From contig JANYCO010000052.1 of the NCBI GenBank assembly GCA_025360235.1, positions 1 to 8,235 of the forward strand: DNA of 8,235 nucleotides, given 5' to 3'. Positions within the stretch are counted from its first letter, which is position 1. Each line of letters begins with the position of its first letter. The DNA comes from Cytophagales bacterium (GTDB taxonomy: Bacteria > Bacteroidota > Bacteroidia > Cytophagales > Cytophagaceae). Positions 5,474 through 8,235 of this stretch are shown here, piece after piece. A program made the position numbers and the translations under genes. The notes beneath the pieces are model-generated. The model made no database searches. It had not been told where the DNA came from and worked only from the letters and a program-made list of their open reading frames with translations.

Positions 5474-8235
5474 AAGAATAAGATCAAATACTACCATTAT
5501 TTAATCGTTTCGTTTATTCTTGCAGGAGTTGCACTTGTGATATGGTATCTTGTTGTATACGCCCAACCTACCAGGGGTTATGAAACCTATGCCAGTTATA
5601 TTTCTGAAAGGATTGATCAGGAGTTAATTGTTTCTGAAAGGGAATTAGAGTCTGTTGAAAAAGGGCTACCTCAAGGTAAAGACGAATTTTCTCTTCTTCT
5701 TAAACTAAAATTAAAATACCCTGTCTATATTTTTCAAAATGGAGAACTTGTATACTGGTCAGAATATAGATTTGTACCTAAGTATAATTTACTTGATGGA
5801 AATGAGAAAGTACAATATATAAGACTTCCCATAGGAAAATTTTTAGTTAATAAAAAAGATATTGGCGCTGGTTGGGAAATTTTCTCCTGCATCCCTTTGT
5901 CTTATGAATACAGTATAGAAAATAATTATATCAGTTCAGGTCTGAATGAAGAGATCTTTACACACGAAAATATTGAGATCAATAATTTTCACACAACAGC
6001 AAGTCACGCTGTATATTCTTCCGATAAGAAATATTTATTTTCATTGGAATTTCTTTCTCCCAAAAGTATTATTAATGATTCTGTTCTATATAGTATCATT
6101 GGATTTTCAGCGCTTTCTGTTTTTTTTCTATTAGTTGCTTTATTTTATTTTGTAAATAACCTTGTTAAAAGTGGGAATATAGTCGTTGGTGCATTAGTAT
6201 TATTCGTTAGCCTTGTGTTTATCAGAGCCGTAATGTTGTACATTGATTATCCTTATTCGGTAATAGAATTTGATCTTTTTAATTCTAAATATTTTGCTTC
6301 ATCCGAAATTTCCCCCACTCTGGGAGATTTGTTTCTCAATATAATTTTCTTTTCTTTTTTTTCCTGGTTTGTACTTAATAATTACTTTAAGAGTGATTTT
6401 GTCAAAAAAATAATTGCCCAGCGCCAACAATTTGGCTTTCTGTTTTGTTTTATTTTAAGTGCGTTGAGTCTTGTAATTTTATACTACCTGAGTTATATTT
6501 TTCATGAAATTTATTCAAATTCTCAGTTTTCATTGGACATAACACAAAGTATCCATTTTAATTTATTTAAAGTTATCAGCCTTTTTATCTTTATTTTAGT
6601 ATCAGGAATCTATTTTATATACAATCATATTGCGATGAGGTTGTATATATTGTTTATTGGAGATAAAAGGGCCCTAAGAAGTTTCTTCCCACTGATAGTA
6701 GTATCGCTGATCGCAGAGATTATAATGGTCCTATTAGTTGGAAAGGTTAGTAGGGTGGTGATCCCGGTTAATCTTATTTATTGCCTGATACTTATCTATT
6801 ATTATTTGCCAGGGAATCTCGGTACTCTTAAATATTCCACTTATTTGTATTTTTTGTTGACAGCTTTCATATGCTCGTTTACAGGCTCTATTAATTTATA
6901 TTATTCAAATGCAGAAAAAAATATTTCAGAAAAACATAAATACGCGTTTCAGCTATTAAATGAAAACGACCTTTTTACTGAATATCTATTAAATGAATCA
7001 ATGAATACGATCGCTAAAGACAAATTTATCATTAGTAGATTTAAATCAATTTTTTCATCAAAAGAAGTAATCGAACAAAAAATAAAAAAAATAATACTTC
7101 CAAATTATCTTGACAAATATGAAGTACATGTTTCTGTTTTTGACAATGAAGGATATGTAACAGTACAAAATGCTGAGTATACCAATTATTACAACGCGCT
7201 TTCTGAATTTGGGAAGGATACATTTAGTACGGAATACTCGACTATTTTCTTTGTTAATGAAAAGAAAAACAGCCCTCTTAAGCGTTATATGGCTTTTAGG
7301 GAAATATACGAAAATGGAATTCTGATTGGTTCTGTTATCCTTGAATTGGTGCACAAGAAAAATTCACCTAATAGTGTTTATCCTGAATTATTAGTAGATA
7401 AAAAATTTATTACTCCCCAACAACTTAAGAGTTATCAATATGCTATATACGATACAAAGTTGTTGCTTAGTAAAGGTAATTTTAATTATGAAAAATATTT
7501 TGATAAAAAAATTATTGAAAATAAAAAACTATACTTAGAGGGATTAGTAATAAATGAATTTCACCATCTTGGTATAAAATCGGCAGATGGGAAAATAGTA
7601 ATAGTATCTTCAGAAGAATATTCTTTAAGAAATGTCCTTTCTAATTTTTCGTTTTTATTTTTCCTCCTTTTGGTTTTTGTGTTGAGCTTTATAGCTGGAT
7701 ATATTTATTATTTCCAGGCCAAAAGTTTGCATCTGAATTATGCAACGAAGATTCTGGTCTATTTAAATGTTGCCTTTTTTCTTCCCCTTGCAATTGTAAG
7801 TATCGTTACGTTGAGTTTGATAAGTAATTATTATAAGACAAGTCAAAATAAATCATTTGTAAAAAAAGCTGAATCGCTGAGCGCCAATATTCTCAGCCAT
7901 CTGGAGAGCTATCAGGATGATCCATATTGGGAACAAAAACTTGAAAATGATATAGCGCAGTTGGCTGGGTTTACTGATTCTGATATTAATTTGTACAATA
8001 AAAGCGGAGAGCTTTTATATTCCTATCACCCCGCTATTTATGACCGTAATTTATTATCGCGGCAATTAAATCCTGAGGCTTATATAAGCATAGCCAATGG
8101 AGGGCTTAGTGAAATTATGTTAAGCGAGTCTTTGGGAAAACTTAAATACAATGCCGTATATATGCCCGTAAAATCATATAAAACCGGCGACCTGTTGGGA
8201 ATTTTAAGTATTCCATTTTTTGAATCCAGACATGA
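5471..8235 (+). CDS. Large multi-pass membrane sensor, probable N-terminal half of a histidine kinase (3' partial)
   Basis: The frame runs from TTG 5471 to the right edge without a stop (921 codons plus two bases). Predicted helices by residue: 8-31, 206-228, 237-257, 284-304, 321-344, 362-384, 405-424, 429-446, 457-477, 725-748 and 761-785. Basic loops (KSDFVKKIIAQRQQ about 307-320, MRLYILFIGDKRALR about 389-403) fit the positive-inside rule and put regions 33-205, 478-724 and 786-921 outside. These carry sensor-like strands: YIFQNGELVYWSEYR and IGAGWEIFSCIPLSYEYS in the first, YPELLVDKK and SYQYAIYDT in the second, INLYNKSGELLYSY and LLGILSIPFFES in the third. This order matches, from memory, very large Bacteroidota sensor histidine kinases in which a last helix, HAMP, HisKA and HATPase follow. 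None of those lies in the window, so the kinase call is inference. The ligand is unknown. The gene is AT-richer than the upstream gene and probably transcribed separately. Confidence 0.85.
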   Translation, partial: MKNKIKYYHYLIVSFILAGVALVIWYLVVYAQPTRGYETYASYISERIDQELIVSERELESVEKGLPQGKDEFSLLLKLKLKYPVYIFQNGELVYWSEYRFVPKYNLLDGNEKVQYIRLPIGKFLVNKKDIGAGWEIFSCIPLSYEYSIENNYISSGLNEEIFTHENIEINNFHTTASHAVYSSDKKYLFSLEFLSPKSIINDSVLYSIIGFSALSVFFLLVALFYFVNNLVKSGNIVVGALVLFVSLVFIRAVMLYIDYPYSVIEFDLFNSKYFASSEISPTLGDLFLNIIFFSFFSWFVLNNYFKSDFVKKIIAQRQQFGFLFCFILSALSLVILYYLSYIFHEIYSNSQFSLDITQSIHFNLFKVISLFIFILVSGIYFIYNHIAMRLYILFIGDKRALRSFFPLIVVSLIAEIIMVLLVGKVSRVVIPVNLIYCLILIYYYLPGNLGTLKYSTYLYFLLTAFICSFTGSINLYYSNAEKNISEKHKYAFQLLNENDLFTEYLLNESMNTIAKDKFIISRFKSIFSSKEVIEQKIKKIILPNYLDKYEVHVSVFDNEGYVTVQNAEYTNYYNALSEFGKDTFSTEYSTIFFVNEKKNSPLKRYMAFREIYENGILIGSVILELVHKKNSPNSVYPELLVDKKFITPQQLKSYQYAIYDTKLLLSKGNFNYEKYFDKKIIENKKLYLEGLVINEFHHLGIKSADGKIVIVSSEEYSLRNVLSNFSFLFFLLLVFVLSFIAGYIYYFQAKSLHLNYATKILVYLNVAFFLPLAIVSIVTLSLISNYYKTSQNKSFVKKAESLSANILSHLESYQDDPYWEQKLENDIAQLAGFTDSDINLYNKSGELLYSYHPAIYDRNLLSRQLNPEAYISIANGGLSEIMLSESLGKLKYNAVYMPVKSYKTGDLLGILSIPFFESRH

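Noticed and set aside
5946..6134. 62-codon plus-strand frame beginning with ATG
   Set aside because: It is out of frame with the uninterrupted sensor gene that covers the same bases and shows no recognisable domain.
7041..7354. Two overlapping minus-strand frames (about 60 and 98 codons)
   Set aside because: Both lie within the sensor gene, which is continuous and coherent on the plus strand; they have low-complexity, phenylalanine/tyrosine-rich products expected from AT-rich DNA.

Overview
The window comes from a member of the Bacteroidota, most likely a Cytophagales-type organism. The evidence is a very large secreted protein ending in a type IX secretion system (T9SS) type A sorting domain, the PKD-like/Ig-like repeats typical of that phylum, and a giant multi-pass sensor of a type I know only from Bacteroidota. 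The DNA is AT-rich. The genus cannot be read from this sequence.

Layout. Bases 1-5371 (+) hold the 3' part of one giant cell-surface or secreted protein. At least 1789 residues are visible and the N-terminus lies off the left edge. In order it has: an unassigned beta-rich stretch; two Ig-like domains; eight PKD-like repeats, of which the first seven alternate between two subtypes with a near-exact 188-residue period; two PKD domains; a jelly-roll/MAM-like domain; an Omp28-like thioredoxin-fold domain with a CAPC motif; and the T9SS C-terminal domain. A strong intrinsic terminator at 5394-5427 closes this transcription unit.

Bases 5471-8235 (+) hold the 5' part of a second large gene that is open through the right edge (921 complete codons). 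Its only plausible start is a TTG placed directly after an in-frame stop, so an ATG-based gene search would miss it. The product has about eleven membrane helices and three extracytoplasmic regions. It resembles the N-terminal sensory half of the very large membrane histidine kinases of Bacteroidota; the kinase core would lie beyond the window.

The two genes share a strand, but the terminator between them argues against one operon, and nothing in the sequence ties their functions together. No tRNA, rRNA, CRISPR array, insertion sequence or phage feature was seen. The minus strand carries only short chance reading frames. I see no clearly undescribed system. The most noteworthy points are the dimeric repeat architecture, the cysteine pattern with a thioredoxin-like domain in the same chain, and the TTG-initiated receptor.
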